This document shows positions 18,091 through 27,341 of a stretch of DNA of 64,000 nt, piece by piece (position 1 is the first letter of the stretch; each line of letters begins with the position of its first letter). The notes beneath the pieces were generated by a model. The model searched no databases and had not been told where the DNA came from. It saw only the letters and a list, made by a program, of their open reading frames with translations. Where the stretch lies: NCBI RefSeq assembly GCF_007991275.1, contig NZ_BJYA01000001.1, positions 186,001 through 250,000 on the forward strand, written 5' to 3'. Source of the DNA: Alkalibacillus haloalkaliphilus. Its GTDB lineage: Bacteria > Bacillota > Bacilli > Bacillales > Alkalibacillaceae. Both the position numbers and the translations under genes were made by a program.

Positions 18091-18109
18091 TATAATTATT
18101 TATATGATA

Positions 18110-18138
18110 ATGTTATTTCATTATGTAGGTAATTTCAA
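18110..18138 (-). promoter_or_regulatory. Putative promoter of the aminotransferase-rpiR operon
   Basis: TTGAAA and TAACAT on the minus strand with a 17-base spacer. It lies between two similar palindromes, as expected for a repressor-controlled promoter. The -10 match is weak. Confidence 0.35.
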
Positions 18139-18144
18139 GGGAAA

Positions 18145-18160
18145 TGAAAAATTTATTTCA
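18145..18160 (-). promoter_or_regulatory. RpiR-type operator, distal
   Basis: TGAAAA-ATTT-ATTTCA, one mismatch from the proximal palindrome and exactly 70 bases from it. The same centre and spacing suggest a second binding site flanking the promoter. Confidence 0.45.
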
Positions 18161-18189
18161 TTTTTCATTGTTGTGAAGGGTGTTTTTCA

Positions 18190-18304
18190 GGCGAACGCCC
18201 AATTAATTAAGCGTTCGCCTAATTCTTAAGTAGTTCGCCCAATTATTTAGATTTTCGCCTAATAAATTAAAAAATCGCCTAATTGTTAAATAATTAGGCG
18301 ATTT
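18190..18304. repeat. Intergenic repeat array A (TTCGCCYAAT, 20-bp period)
   Basis: Five copies of a core close to TTCGCCYAAT begin at 18194, 18214, 18234, 18254 and 18274, an exact 20-base period with AT-rich spacers. The first copy forms a hairpin (AGGCGAACGC with GCGTTCGCCT) and the last forms a perfect 13-bp hairpin at 18272-18304. The array lies between the aminotransferase promoter and a convergent-side hypothetical gene; no coding frame is kept. Confidence 0.8.
18272..18304 (-). terminator. Terminator-like hairpin at the end of array A
   Basis: Perfect 13-bp stem AAATCGCCTAATT/AATTAGGCGATTT, seven-base loop, followed on the minus strand by a T-rich run. It lies about 70 bases after the 203-residue minus-strand gene and may end its transcript. 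Confidence 0.6.
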
Positions 18305-18371
18305 CACAAGCCAGATTGCAATTAAATCTACTAAAATTAAAGATTTCTCCAGGCTTTTATTCTAGTAAACA

Positions 18372-18983
18372 CTACTCTTCATCCAAATAAACATCGCGAT
18401 ACTCTTCATAGGCAGCTCTATCTTGGCTTAAGTTCGCTTCAATATAAGCTCGCTCTTCCTCTTCATTTAAAATTCCTGTCGCTTCGCCAATTTCACCATT
18501 TTGCATATTCCATATCACATTATGATCTTCATCAACACGAGAGAAGTCATCTTGCGCCCAGCGACTTAGTATATCAAGATATACGTCATCACCAGGCATT
18601 TCTCCACGCGCTTGTTCTACACCGTCAATAAGCCACTGGATTCTTTCATCCGTAATTAAATAGAATCCCCTCTTAATATCTGCTTCGATCTTTTGATGCG
18701 ACATCTTATGAATGTAGTCTCTTACTTCATGTTTAGTTAACTCAGACTGACTAACAGGTTCTCCAAAAGGGTTTAACTCTACTGTATGTACTTCCCCTCG
18801 ATCAATCTCTTCTTCATCATCTTCTTCCTCTGCATCTACAATTCGCCCAACAGGTAAAGCTTCTCGTTCCTCGTCTTCACTCGATGCCTCTGCACGGTCT
18901 AACAAAACAACGACAGCAAAGAAAATAACAATTGATAGAAGAATCGTTAATAAAGTTCCTACAATCCATTTATATATTGTCAT
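18372..18983 (-). CDS. Membrane-anchored acidic protein, DUF6241-like
   Basis: About 203 residues: one N-terminal transmembrane helix, a highly acidic linker (about 30-65), then a conserved-looking domain beginning NPFGEPVSQSELTKHEVRDY with SHQKIEADIKRGFYLITDER. This pattern recalls the DUF6241 family of Bacillaceae, whose function is unknown; the match is from memory. The ATG with GGAG eight bases upstream is chosen over two earlier start codons that overlap the ribosome site. Confidence 0.7.
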   Translation of the reverse strand: MTIYKWIVGTLLTILLSIVIFFAVVVLLDRAEASSEDEEREALPVGRIVDAEEEDDEEEIDRGEVHTVELNPFGEPVSQSELTKHEVRDYIHKMSHQKIEADIKRGFYLITDERIQWLIDGVEQARGEMPGDDVYLDILSRWAQDDFSRVDEDHNVIWNMQNGEIGEATGILNEEEERAYIEANLSQDRAAYEEYRDVYLDEE

Positions 18984-19083
18984 AGTCATCACTCCGTACC
19001 ATTATCATACAATTTTATCCATGTTTTTTACAGGTGTTTTTCTGGTATTTCCTCACAAAAAGTCCTACAATTCACGACAAACA

Positions 19084-19113
19084 AAAAGAAGCCCGTTCAA
19101 ACGCGAGCCTCTT
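19084..19113 (-). terminator. Terminator after the 158-residue gene
   Basis: Stem AAAGAGGCTCG/CGGGCTTCTTT on the minus strand with an eight-base loop and a following TTTTTG tract. It overlaps the end of the gene that stops at 19113. Confidence 0.75.
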
Positions 19114-19589
19114 TAATGAAGGTCATACACAGTCCACGCCAATACATCACTCAACAAATCCAATTCAACTATAAGATCTTCTATATACCGCTCTTCTTCA
19201 CTAAAAGTTATAACATGGTATGTTAGAACTACTACCCTTGATGTTTGATCGCTCAACACACTAAATACATAGCTCCATTCCTCTTCAGTTATTTCATCCA
19301 ATTCATCTTCGCTTAAAACATCCGTTTCAAGTAGATCAATGATGCGATGTGCACGAGCTTGAGCATAACCAGCTGGGTCGTCAGTTGTTTTACTTTCAAA
19401 ATCAATGTCATACTCCTCTTCCAACTCAACTAAACTAGTTGTGAAACGCTCAATATTTTCATGGTGTGACCCTCCTATACCACTTTCTTCGTTAGCGTTA
19501 GATGCGAGATTTGGATATAACAACAATATTATAGATGTAATAGCAATAAGCACACTAACGGAGACAATAACCAACACTTTGTTACTCAA
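19113..19589 (-). CDS. Hypothetical membrane-anchored protein
   Basis: 158 residues, not recognised. An N-terminal helix (VLVIVSVSVLIAITSIILLL) anchors an extracellular acidic domain with regular helical heptad-like spacing. It starts at TTG with AGGTG seven bases before. It stands alone between two convergent or unrelated genes and carries its own terminator. Confidence 0.65.
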   Translation of the reverse strand: MSNKVLVIVSVSVLIAITSIILLLYPNLASNANEESGIGGSHHENIERFTTSLVELEEEYDIDFESKTTDDPAGYAQARAHRIIDLLETDVLSEDELDEITEEEWSYVFSVLSDQTSRVVVLTYHVITFSEEERYIEDLIVELDLLSDVLAWTVYDLH

Positions 19590-19633
19590 AGAAAATCACC
19601 TACTTTAAGATTTAATCCCTACACGGAAACCAT

Positions 19634-20296
19634 TTAAAACACCGGCCAACTTTTTTGCGTCGCTAACTTCGCCATATTTTCATCAGGGTTCACAACAATT
19701 GGGTAGTCGACTAAATCCAATAACGGCGCGTCCGATTCGCTATCCGCATAGGCATAAAGTGTTTCAGACTCCTCGTCCTTCTCATTTCTTTCAAGCCAAG
19801 CACGCAGTTGGTTAACTTTTTCATCACCGTTTACAATACGTCCCATCTTACCAACACAGACACCTTCATCATCGAAAACAAGTTGCGTACCAATCGTCGC
19901 GACGTTTTCTAACCCGACTTCACGAACGAACGCATTTAAAAACGGCATTAATGCACCAGATAAAATGACAATGTCATCTCCATCTTCTTGGTGACGCTTA
20001 ACCTTGTCCACTAACTCACGGTTTACTTTTTCTAGATCTCCTCTAGCTAACTCATCAAAAAACGATGCTAAATCTTCTTGTGTCTTACCTTTAAACGACT
20101 TCACAAAACCATGGAAAAACTGGTGCTTAAACGCTTCTTTCCCTTTAAAAATTCCGACGAAAACACTCTTAACTAACCCAGCACTAACTACAGCCCACTC
20201 ATTTACACCGTACTCTTTTTTAGCAACTTGAAACATCACTTTAAACGAATTGCCTTGATACAATGTTCCATCAAAATCAACTGTCACAACTGCCAT
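19634..20296 (-). CDS. HAD-IB family hydrolase (phosphoserine phosphatase-like)
   Basis: 220 residues. HAD motifs are present in order: DFDGTLY (7-13), ILSGALMPFLNAF with the motif II Ser near 116, and the acidic motif YADSESDAPLLDLVD near 190. The helical cap between motifs I and II fits subclass IB, which includes phosphoserine phosphatase and lipid-phosphate phosphatases. The substrate is unknown. It is transcribed divergently from the YczE-like gene. Confidence 0.85.
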   Translation of the reverse strand: MAVVTVDFDGTLYQGNSFKVMFQVAKKEYGVNEWAVVSAGLVKSVFVGIFKGKEAFKHQFFHGFVKSFKGKTQEDLASFFDELARGDLEKVNRELVDKVKRHQEDGDDIVILSGALMPFLNAFVREVGLENVATIGTQLVFDDEGVCVGKMGRIVNGDEKVNQLRAWLERNEKDEESETLYAYADSESDAPLLDLVDYPIVVNPDENMAKLATQKSWPVF

Positions 20297-20417
20297 CCAA
20301 ACACTCCATTCGACTTGTTCTACTTACTATTTTAGCACACTAAATTCCATATATCACCAGTCAGTATTCCGTGTTACAATATAATTTATTTATAAAAAGC
20401 AAAAAGGGATGTTCCAT

Positions 20418-21017
20418 ATGATTTTTAAACAATTGATCATCTTCTTCACCGGTCTAGTTATATTTGCATACGGCATATCACTTGCCATTCAAGTGCAATA
20501 CCTTGGTATTCACCCTTGGGATGTGTTAAGCATTGCTCTTTTTGACTTAATCGGGTTAACGGTTGGAACGTGGACAATCATCATTGGCCTCGTGATCATG
20601 ATTTTTACATTTTTCACAAGACGTCAGTATATCAACGTCGGGACATTCCTTAACGCCTTTTTAGTCGGTGTATTTGTTGATATGTTTTTATTTTTACAAT
20701 GGTTCCCTGTAGGACGTTCGTTAGTTGAGGATATCGCTATTATGCTGTTAGCGATCGTCGCGATGGGCGTTGGAGGCGGAACCTATTCTGCTGCACAAAT
20801 CGGTCTTGGCCCTCGTGATGGCTTCATGCTTTCAATCGCTGATATAACCGGTAAATCGATTCAAAGAATTCGTATTTATGTCGAATCGTGTGTGCTTCTA
20901 ATTGGATTAATTTTAGGTGGACCTGTCTTTGTTTTCACATTTATTTTCACGCTGATTCAAAGCCCGATCTATCAAAAGATTTTTCTTAGCATTAAGCCTT
21001 ATACGACGCGTGTTTGA
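20418..21017 (+). CDS. YczE/YitT-like membrane protein
   Basis: About 199 residues with five to six transmembrane segments and the repeats GIHPWDVLSIALFD and GLGPRDGFMLSIAD, typical of the YczE/YyaS family. The role of the family is not settled. The ATG at 20418 has AAAGGG at a suitable distance; an ATG three codons earlier is too close. A two-way terminator lies about 110 bases downstream. Confidence 0.82.
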   Translation: MIFKQLIIFFTGLVIFAYGISLAIQVQYLGIHPWDVLSIALFDLIGLTVGTWTIIIGLVIMIFTFFTRRQYINVGTFLNAFLVGVFVDMFLFLQWFPVGRSLVEDIAIMLLAIVAMGVGGGTYSAAQIGLGPRDGFMLSIADITGKSIQRIRIYVESCVLLIGLILGGPVFVFTFIFTLIQSPIYQKIFLSIKPYTTRV

Positions 21018-21125
21018 TACACATTTCCTTTAACCTTTACCTTACGCTTCTCTAGTGGTTGGTTGATGTGTACTTAGCAATGAACATCCACCGCATAGAT
21101 CGTTGCCATGGTTAGCACACAATAA

Positions 21126-21164
21126 AAAGTAATCACCTCAAACGAGCTCTGAAGTGATTACTTT
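21126..21164. terminator. Two-way terminator
   Basis: Stem AAAGTAATCACCTC with GAAGTGATTACTTT (one G-T pair), 11-base loop, A and T tracts on both sides. It lies 19 bases after the ABC ATPase gene and about 110 after the YczE-like gene. Confidence 0.8.
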
Positions 21165-21182
21165 ATCGTTTCGCTTCAATTA

Positions 21183-21857
21183 TTAAGAGTGTTGCTTTCT
21201 TGTTAAAAGTCCGTCTCGCATTTCAAACAAATGATTTCCGTAAGTGCTTAACTCTGTATCATGGGTTACAAGAATAATTGTAATCCCTTCTTTTTGCAGG
21301 TCTTTGAGTATAGACATAACATGATTTCTGCTGTCTACATCTAAATTTCCCGTTGGTTCATCACAAAGCAATATGTTAGGCCGATTCATTAAGGATCTTG
21401 CAATCGCTGTTCGTTGTTTTTCTCCACCTGATACCATAGCCGGCTGATGATTCTCTCGATGTGAAAGATTTACTTTGGCCAGAATTTCCTTGGCATTGTT
21501 CTCAACCTGCTCCTTCTTCTCATACGGCAATATAGGTATCATCACATTTAATAATATATTAAACTGATCAAATAACTTAAAATCTTGAAATATATAGCCT
21601 ATATTGTTTCTTCGGAAATTTCTTTTTTCCTCTTCTGACCCATCAGAAATATGAAAATCACCAATCATAATAGATCCATCATCAGGTTGTTCAATGCCAG
21701 ATAAGACTTTCAATAACGTTGTCTTTCCTGAGCCAGACGGTCCAGTGATCGTCAGCCAATCACCTGATGCAACTTCAAAATCAATCCCTTTTAACACGTG
21801 CACATTTTCCTTATTTATTTGATATGATTTTGTTACATTCTTAATCTTAATAAGCAT
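21183..21857 (-). CDS. ABC transporter ATPase (LolD/MacB-type)
   Basis: About 224 residues. Walker A GPSGSGKTT (near 38-46), Q-loop FQDF, signature VSGGEKQR (near 138), Walker B ILLCDEPTGNLD and the switch His in VTHD are all intact. This ATPase class works with FtsX-like permeases to move lipids, peptides or toxins by mechanotransmission. It overlaps the permease gene by 11 bases, and its start at 21857 has GGGGGAG six bases before. Confidence 0.93.
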   Translation of the reverse strand: MLIKIKNVTKSYQINKENVHVLKGIDFEVASGDWLTITGPSGSGKTTLLKVLSGIEQPDDGSIMIGDFHISDGSEEEKRNFRRNNIGYIFQDFKLFDQFNILLNVMIPILPYEKKEQVENNAKEILAKVNLSHRENHQPAMVSGGEKQRTAIARSLMNRPNILLCDEPTGNLDVDSRNHVMSILKDLQKEGITIILVTHDTELSTYGNHLFEMRDGLLTRKQHS

Positions 21858-24345
21858 GGTCATCTCCCCCTCTAAAAAAGAACCAATTCATAGATTGATT
21901 TGCAATTAGTAAAGTAAGTCCTAATATAAGCAGTATCGGAATAATACTACCTACAATGACATGGGAAGATAATTCTACTAAGAATGCTAGAGCAATAAGA
22001 CTGATCACACAACCTAAACCAGTCGCTATACTTCCCCAAATCAAAACTTCTTTCAAAAAATATTGTTTTATTTTCTTTTTACTCCAGCCAATGGTATTAA
22101 ATAAAGAAATTTCTTTCTTTCGCACTCTCCACAAATTGGACAACGACTGAATAACAGTGATTATCCCCACTATATATAAGAGAACTACCATCACTAGAAA
22201 TATTCCTTCAATATTTCCATGTACATACACACCAAGTCTTGTTTCCGTAACATTTCCTATGAATTGCAGAAGGAAAAATGGTAGAAAGCAAGTCATCAAC
22301 GTAATGATAAAGATCTGTATAGATGCAGCAAGAATCAGCGGATAATGGAAAAAGATGTTTTGAGTCAGTATACTTTTCCCAAGTAACACAACTTGACTGT
22401 TTTTCTTCTTCACTAACCCCAACGCAATTACATAGCTTATCAACACTAATATACTGAGAATAACACTGTAGATTAACATCGTGTTATTTCCTGTTCTAAT
22501 ACCAATAAAACTGCTTATAAGTAATGCAATCACAATGGGAATCAAAAGCAGTCTCGACCATTCTTTTAATTGCAATTTACGGATATGTTTAGCTGACCAG
22601 CCAAGTTGTGCTAATAAAGCTTCATCCTTCTGTCTTGCTTTAAGCATTTGATGAAAAGTAAACAGGATAAATGTAAATGCAACGAAAAAGAAAAGAATCG
22701 TGATTAATAATTGCAAGGCATTCCAGCTATGCAGAATTTGATCGGCAGCACCTAGTGTTGTAAAAGGCTGAATCACCTGACCAACACCCTCTACCTCGAC
22801 AGTCATTTCGGTTAAAGATGCTCCAGCAACAATATCTACAGTATAACCCTGTGCTTCCCATTCATTGGCAAGCGACTCAACTAATTCTGCAGCAGCTTGG
22901 TCGTATCCATCAATGCCCGCTACTCTGACACGAATTGCATCAATTGGTTCTTCTCCTTTCACCCTTTCAGCCCATTCCAGTGAAATTAATCCATGTGCAG
23001 GTGTTGTTATATAGCTACCTGCAATAGCAGATGGATGCAAGGTAACGGATTCATCACTTTTTAGGTAAGGTGTCTCGCCACCATAAATCCCTAAAGGGGA
23101 AGATGCTAATTGGTTTTCATGTTCTGTAATCGAGTAGGTGCCATTTTCCACAAATGCAAAAAATTCACTATCGTTCAGCGGTCTATTTTCTTCATCTACC
23201 TCGTAAATTGCTTCTTCATGCATTTCTCGATAAATCGGTGCTTGATAATAATCATCTACCCCAACTTGTTCCACTGCCAATGATCCATCTTCCCGTATAT
23301 TATAGTCTACAGGCTCCAGGTTAAATTTTATTTGTTGAGCAGTATAATGAGATACTTGACCATAATTAGGAATATCATCTGGATCACCAATAGATAAATT
23401 TCCGTCTTCTGTTACATATAATACACCTTCAGAAAAAGGGTAATGATTGTCACTTGGGTGCAGTTCTAGCGTCTTAGGATTATGTAGTCTTTGAGGCAAT
23501 AGATGTTCCTCAACTAATTCAGAATATTCTTCAGGGAACTCTGCCATTGTTAACATTGGATTCCCTTCAACAGACTGATCGTAGATTTCCGTCAAATCCG
23601 CATCGGTCAATGGTTCTAATGTATCAACAGTTACTCGCATTTCCACAGGAACAGAAACATCAGACAGTGTCATGATGGATGCATATCCTTCTTCTCCCTC
23701 AGAATAACCAGTGGTAGGATCAAATGCCTTTTCTTCTAGAGGAGAAAAATCTTGTCCAATTAATTCCCCTTCTTCCACCGGGTCAACAGCAACAACTTGA
23801 TGATAAGAAACAGGAAAATTAAAAGTCGCAATATCCTCTCCAAAATAAGCGCTGCTTACGTCAAAATCTGAACCAAATCTGAGCTGGGGTTCACCAAAAT
23901 CATACATAAACGTCTTTTCTTGAGCGGTATAATCTTGATACCCGTCCGAAGTACTGTATTCCACTTCATAATAAACGGGTTCAACAGGATCCTTTTCCAT
24001 CATCCATGTTCTGTCAAGAGCCGTAAACAGACCAATCGAGGCGACCGGGGCAGCAATTTCCACATCCACATGATCTTTAATATCGGACCATTCTTCTAAA
24101 CTGATACCGCCTTGTCCAACACCTAAATAATTTTCCTCCACAAGATTTAGTTGACGTTCCAATTCCGTTCGAGCATCTTCAGGACGAACCAGAATATCAT
24201 AACTACCTCTTGAGAAATCTGTAATATTTTGAGTCACTTCCTCATTCGCCTGTTTCATGATTGAAAAGCTGTAAGCCAGCGTACAAATGATAATTAGTAG
24301 TGCACCAGCTACTATAAATAAGATACGATTACTGTGTAAATTCAT
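21847..24345 (-). CDS. FtsX-like ABC transporter permease, large extracellular domain
   Basis: 832 residues. One N-terminal transmembrane helix, then about 500 residues of acidic extracellular domain, then a cluster of FtsX-type helices: three near 540-650, one near 685, and the last three at 730-825. This arrangement resembles large lipoprotein- or peptide-releasing or bacteriocin-immunity exporters. No peptide or sensor-kinase gene is nearby to fix its substrate. Ribosome site GGTGGTGG precedes the ATG. Confidence 0.87.
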   Translation of the reverse strand: MNLHSNRILFIVAGALLIIICTLAYSFSIMKQANEEVTQNITDFSRGSYDILVRPEDARTELERQLNLVEENYLGVGQGGISLEEWSDIKDHVDVEIAAPVASIGLFTALDRTWMMEKDPVEPVYYEVEYSTSDGYQDYTAQEKTFMYDFGEPQLRFGSDFDVSSAYFGEDIATFNFPVSYHQVVAVDPVEEGELIGQDFSPLEEKAFDPTTGYSEGEEGYASIMTLSDVSVPVEMRVTVDTLEPLTDADLTEIYDQSVEGNPMLTMAEFPEEYSELVEEHLLPQRLHNPKTLELHPSDNHYPFSEGVLYVTEDGNLSIGDPDDIPNYGQVSHYTAQQIKFNLEPVDYNIREDGSLAVEQVGVDDYYQAPIYREMHEEAIYEVDEENRPLNDSEFFAFVENGTYSITEHENQLASSPLGIYGGETPYLKSDESVTLHPSAIAGSYITTPAHGLISLEWAERVKGEEPIDAIRVRVAGIDGYDQAAAELVESLANEWEAQGYTVDIVAGASLTEMTVEVEGVGQVIQPFTTLGAADQILHSWNALQLLITILFFFVAFTFILFTFHQMLKARQKDEALLAQLGWSAKHIRKLQLKEWSRLLLIPIVIALLISSFIGIRTGNNTMLIYSVILSILVLISYVIALGLVKKKNSQVVLLGKSILTQNIFFHYPLILAASIQIFIITLMTCFLPFFLLQFIGNVTETRLGVYVHGNIEGIFLVMVVLLYIVGIITVIQSLSNLWRVRKKEISLFNTIGWSKKKIKQYFLKEVLIWGSIATGLGCVISLIALAFLVELSSHVIVGSIIPILLILGLTLLIANQSMNWFFFRGGDDHAY

Positions 24346-24704
24346 AATCTTCCACCACCATTATTAATAGGTTCGAAGGCGTTGAAAACTTATCAAACAA
24401 ATAGCAAAAAACTGTGACAAGCTGAAACTAGTTTTTTAGATTTATTCATCTACTTACATAAAAAATACATAATAATAAAAAAATGTCAATATCAAGTGTT
24501 ATTAACAAAATGTGTAATTAGTTTTAAGCGAACTATATAATCCTCTCTGTCACAAGACACTAATGAAACTGTAGTTGTTTTTTCTATTTTAACATAAATT
24601 TTCCATTTAAAATTTGATAGAAATTAATCTCTTTTCCAAAAATATGTTTTTGTAATAAAGTTTTGTGAAATATATAAGTAGAGTTGTTTGAAAGGAAGAT
24701 GCCA
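24346..24704. promoter_or_regulatory. Divergent intergenic region with BCCT promoter
   Basis: An AT-rich gap of about 360 bases between the divergent exporter and BCCT genes. A candidate promoter for the BCCT gene is TTGTAA (24650) with TATAAG (24673), 17 bases apart. No repeat, riboswitch or further ORF with a ribosome site is seen. Confidence 0.45.
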
Positions 24705-26231
24705 ATGAAGTGGAGTGAAAAATTGAATCATTACAGTGTTTTTATCGTCTCAGCAATTGTTGTGTTAGCTATTGTCGTTTGGGGTGTTGCCGCTCCAGAG
24801 GGGATGACATCCACAATGGAAGCTATGATGACGATGATGATCGAGCAGTTCGGCTGGTTTTACGTACTAGCCACAGCCTTATTTGTAGGTTACTGTTTAT
24901 TTTTAGGGTTTGGACCGTATCGTCATATGAAGTTAGGTCTTAAAGGTGAAAAGCCTGAGTATACATACTTCACTTGGTTAGGCATGTTATTTGCTGCAGG
25001 CATGGGGGTTGGTCTGGTGTTCTGGGGTGTAGGTGAGCCACTATCCCATTTCCACAATCCACCTGAAGGTATTGAACCAGGCAGTCAGGAAGCTGCTAAC
25101 TACGGGTTACTTTATGGTATTTTCCACTGGGGAGTTCACCCATGGAGCATTTATGCCATCGTTGCTCTTGGACTAGCCTTTGCTAAATTCCGTAAAAATT
25201 TACCTGGGCTTATTAGCTCTGCTTTTTATAATGTCATTGGCGATCAAATCTATCGTTGGCCAGGTAAAACGATTGATATTATCGTTATTATCGCTACAAC
25301 GGTAGGAATTGCGACATCATTTGGTATGAGTACCCTTCAAGTCGGCAGTGGTTTATCCCACGTATTCGGCATTGAAAGTGGTAACATGGTTTATTTAATG
25401 ATTATTACAACCGTGACATTTATTTTCTTATTATCCGCGGTCACCGGTTTAAATAAAGGGATGCGCTATTTAAGTGTTTCTAACTTAGGCTTAGCAGGCA
25501 TTCTTCTTCTCGCTGGTGTTGTTTTAGGGCCAACGATTTTTATCTTTGAACATTTAGTTCGAGCATTCGGTCAATATGCTACAAGCCTACCAGAGCTAAG
25601 CTTTATGACAACACCTTATACCGATAACGAATGGATGGGAGACTGGACGTTATTCTACTGGGCTTGGGTGATCTCTTGGAGTCCATTTGTCGGTACTTTC
25701 ATCGCGCGTGTGTCAAAAGGACGCTCACTACAAGAATTTATTATTGGCGTTCTATTTGTCCCAACAATTATTACTATTTTATGGTTTGTCACTTTTGGCG
25801 GGACTGGATTACATTTAGAGTTAAACAATGACTTAGGCATAGCTGAAACAACCGCAGAAACACCTGAAGTCGGGATGTTCTTAGTCCTTGAACACCTACC
25901 AGGAAGTTTACTGCTAAGTATCGGAGCGTTAATACTGATTACGATCTTCTTTATTACGTCAGCCAACTCAGCAACCTATGTTCTCGGTGTATTCTCATCA
26001 GAAGGTGACTTAAATCCGAAAAGCTCAACCTTAATCGTTTGGGGTCTGCTCATCTCATCCATTGCGACAGTCTTGCTTCTAAGCGGTGGTTTAGATGGAT
26101 TACAAGCAACCGCAACCATTACAGCTTTCCCATTTACCTTCTTAATGATTTTATTAATGTATGCCATCTATAAATCATTAAAACGTGAAGGCCTTGAGAA
26201 GCATAAAGTCGAAGAAAAGGAAGACTGGTAA
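24705..26231 (+). CDS. BCCT family betaine/choline/carnitine transporter
   Basis: About 508 residues with 12 transmembrane segments. BCCT signatures: GMGVGLVFWGVGEPLSHF (about 100-117), the aromatic WGVHPW-like segment FHWGVHPWSIYA, and FFITSANSATYVLG. It is a sodium- or proton-coupled importer of glycine betaine or related solutes, used for osmoprotection. The ATG at 24705 has AAGGA eight bases upstream; the ATG two codons earlier and a TTG further up are less well placed. Confidence 0.93.
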   Translation: MKWSEKLNHYSVFIVSAIVVLAIVVWGVAAPEGMTSTMEAMMTMMIEQFGWFYVLATALFVGYCLFLGFGPYRHMKLGLKGEKPEYTYFTWLGMLFAAGMGVGLVFWGVGEPLSHFHNPPEGIEPGSQEAANYGLLYGIFHWGVHPWSIYAIVALGLAFAKFRKNLPGLISSAFYNVIGDQIYRWPGKTIDIIVIIATTVGIATSFGMSTLQVGSGLSHVFGIESGNMVYLMIITTVTFIFLLSAVTGLNKGMRYLSVSNLGLAGILLLAGVVLGPTIFIFEHLVRAFGQYATSLPELSFMTTPYTDNEWMGDWTLFYWAWVISWSPFVGTFIARVSKGRSLQEFIIGVLFVPTIITILWFVTFGGTGLHLELNNDLGIAETTAETPEVGMFLVLEHLPGSLLLSIGALILITIFFITSANSATYVLGVFSSEGDLNPKSSTLIVWGLLISSIATVLLLSGGLDGLQATATITAFPFTFLMILLMYAIYKSLKREGLEKHKVEEKEDW

Positions 26232-26240
26232 ACGTAACAA

Positions 26241-26268
26241 AAGCTCTTGGATCTAACTCCAAGAGCTT
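26241..26268. terminator. Terminator after the BCCT gene
   Basis: Perfect 11-bp stem AAGCTCTTGGA/TCCAAGAGCTT with a six-base loop, 10 bases after the BCCT stop. The T-tract is short (CATTTATG). Confidence 0.75.
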
Positions 26269-26285
26269 CATTTATGTCGTCACCT

Positions 26286-26501
26286 TTAATTGAAAAACAA
26301 CGCATATGCGAAAAATGCAACAACAAGAACAATGATTAATATTCCAGTCCCTTTCCAACCAAGACCACTCGCTAAGTCAGACGTATTACCGTGGCTAGCT
26401 CGGTTTAATGAGTCGCTTAAATTGCCAACCGGGTTATTCCTCAACTCTTCTTGCTTCATTCTTTCTTGGCGTTCTTCTGGAGATTCTTGATTACGACTCA
26501 T
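26286..26501 (-). CDS. Small membrane protein, DUF6366-like
   Basis: 71 residues: a charged N-terminus rich in Glu, Arg and Gln (SPEERQERMKQEELRNNP), then GLGWKGTGILIIVLVVAFFAY, a single C-terminal membrane helix. This layout matches small proteins annotated as DUF6366 in Bacillaceae, recalled from memory; function unknown. AGGGGTGATC precedes the ATG. Confidence 0.7.
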   Translation of the reverse strand: MSRNQESPEERQERMKQEELRNNPVGNLSDSLNRASHGNTSDLASGLGWKGTGILIIVLVVAFFAYALFFN

Positions 26502-26594
26502 ATGATCACCCCTATAACTATGATTCTATAGAGGAAAGTGGTATTCCTTCAACAAAAAACACGCGAATTCAAAAGAACTCACGTGTTAGAACGA

Positions 26595-27173
26595 TTAATA
26601 ATCTTCTTCAATTTGCAACGTCTCGCCATCTTCAAACTCAACATCTAACTCTATTTCTTTAACTTCACCTTCCATGATCTCAAGGTGGTCATAAATTCTT
26701 TGGAACACTTCATCTTTAGACATATTCGGTGAGAACTGAACCGCTTCAAACATGCTTTCAAGCTCTTCTATCGCCTGTTGCCCGTCACGATCAGACTCTT
26801 GACCGTTATCTACTTCAACTTCAGCTTCTTTATCTCCATTATCACCAAGCTCATATTCAAAGCTCCACTCACCGCCGTCTTCAAACTCAAGCTCTAATTC
26901 AAATTCTTTAATCCCATAATTGCGGCCTTCTTCTGCCTCTTCTTCCATTTCCTCAGATTCCTCATGCAAATCCTCATCTTGATCCTCTAGTCCTGTACCC
27001 TCTTCATCATCACGGTTCTGTGACTCACTTGTATCTTCCCCAGCTTCCATATCACCTTCCTGATCTTCAGGAGCCGGATCTTCCATTCCTAAACCGTCAT
27101 CAGGCTCATCTGTAGTTCCACAAGCCGCTATGACTAACATCGAACTCAACAGCAACGTCATCAATAACTTCAT
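26595..27173 (-). CDS. YusW-like acidic lipoprotein
   Basis: 192 residues. Lipobox LVIAAC (Cys near 18), a very acidic linker up to residue 85, then a YusW-type domain with two related beta motifs, FELELEFEDGGEWSFEYE and IELDVEFEDGETLQIEED. Function of the family is unknown. The extreme acidity is in line with a salt-adapted surface proteome. No operon partner. Confidence 0.78.
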   Translation of the reverse strand: MKLLMTLLLSSMLVIAACGTTDEPDDGLGMEDPAPEDQEGDMEAGEDTSESQNRDDEEGTGLEDQDEDLHEESEEMEEEAEEGRNYGIKEFELELEFEDGGEWSFEYELGDNGDKEAEVEVDNGQESDRDGQQAIEELESMFEAVQFSPNMSKDEVFQRIYDHLEIMEGEVKEIELDVEFEDGETLQIEEDY

Positions 27174-27341
27174 CTCATTACACTCCTTGTTGTCTCATTT
27201 TATGCCACAATATTTGCTTACCCAATTATTCGCATTTTTATGCTCTTTCATAGGGTTATTTTTCCAAAATAGGAATAAAGTCTAGATATGAAATTGAAGC
27301 TGTCAGATAAATTGATTACAATGGAGGAAAGGAGTGAAATT

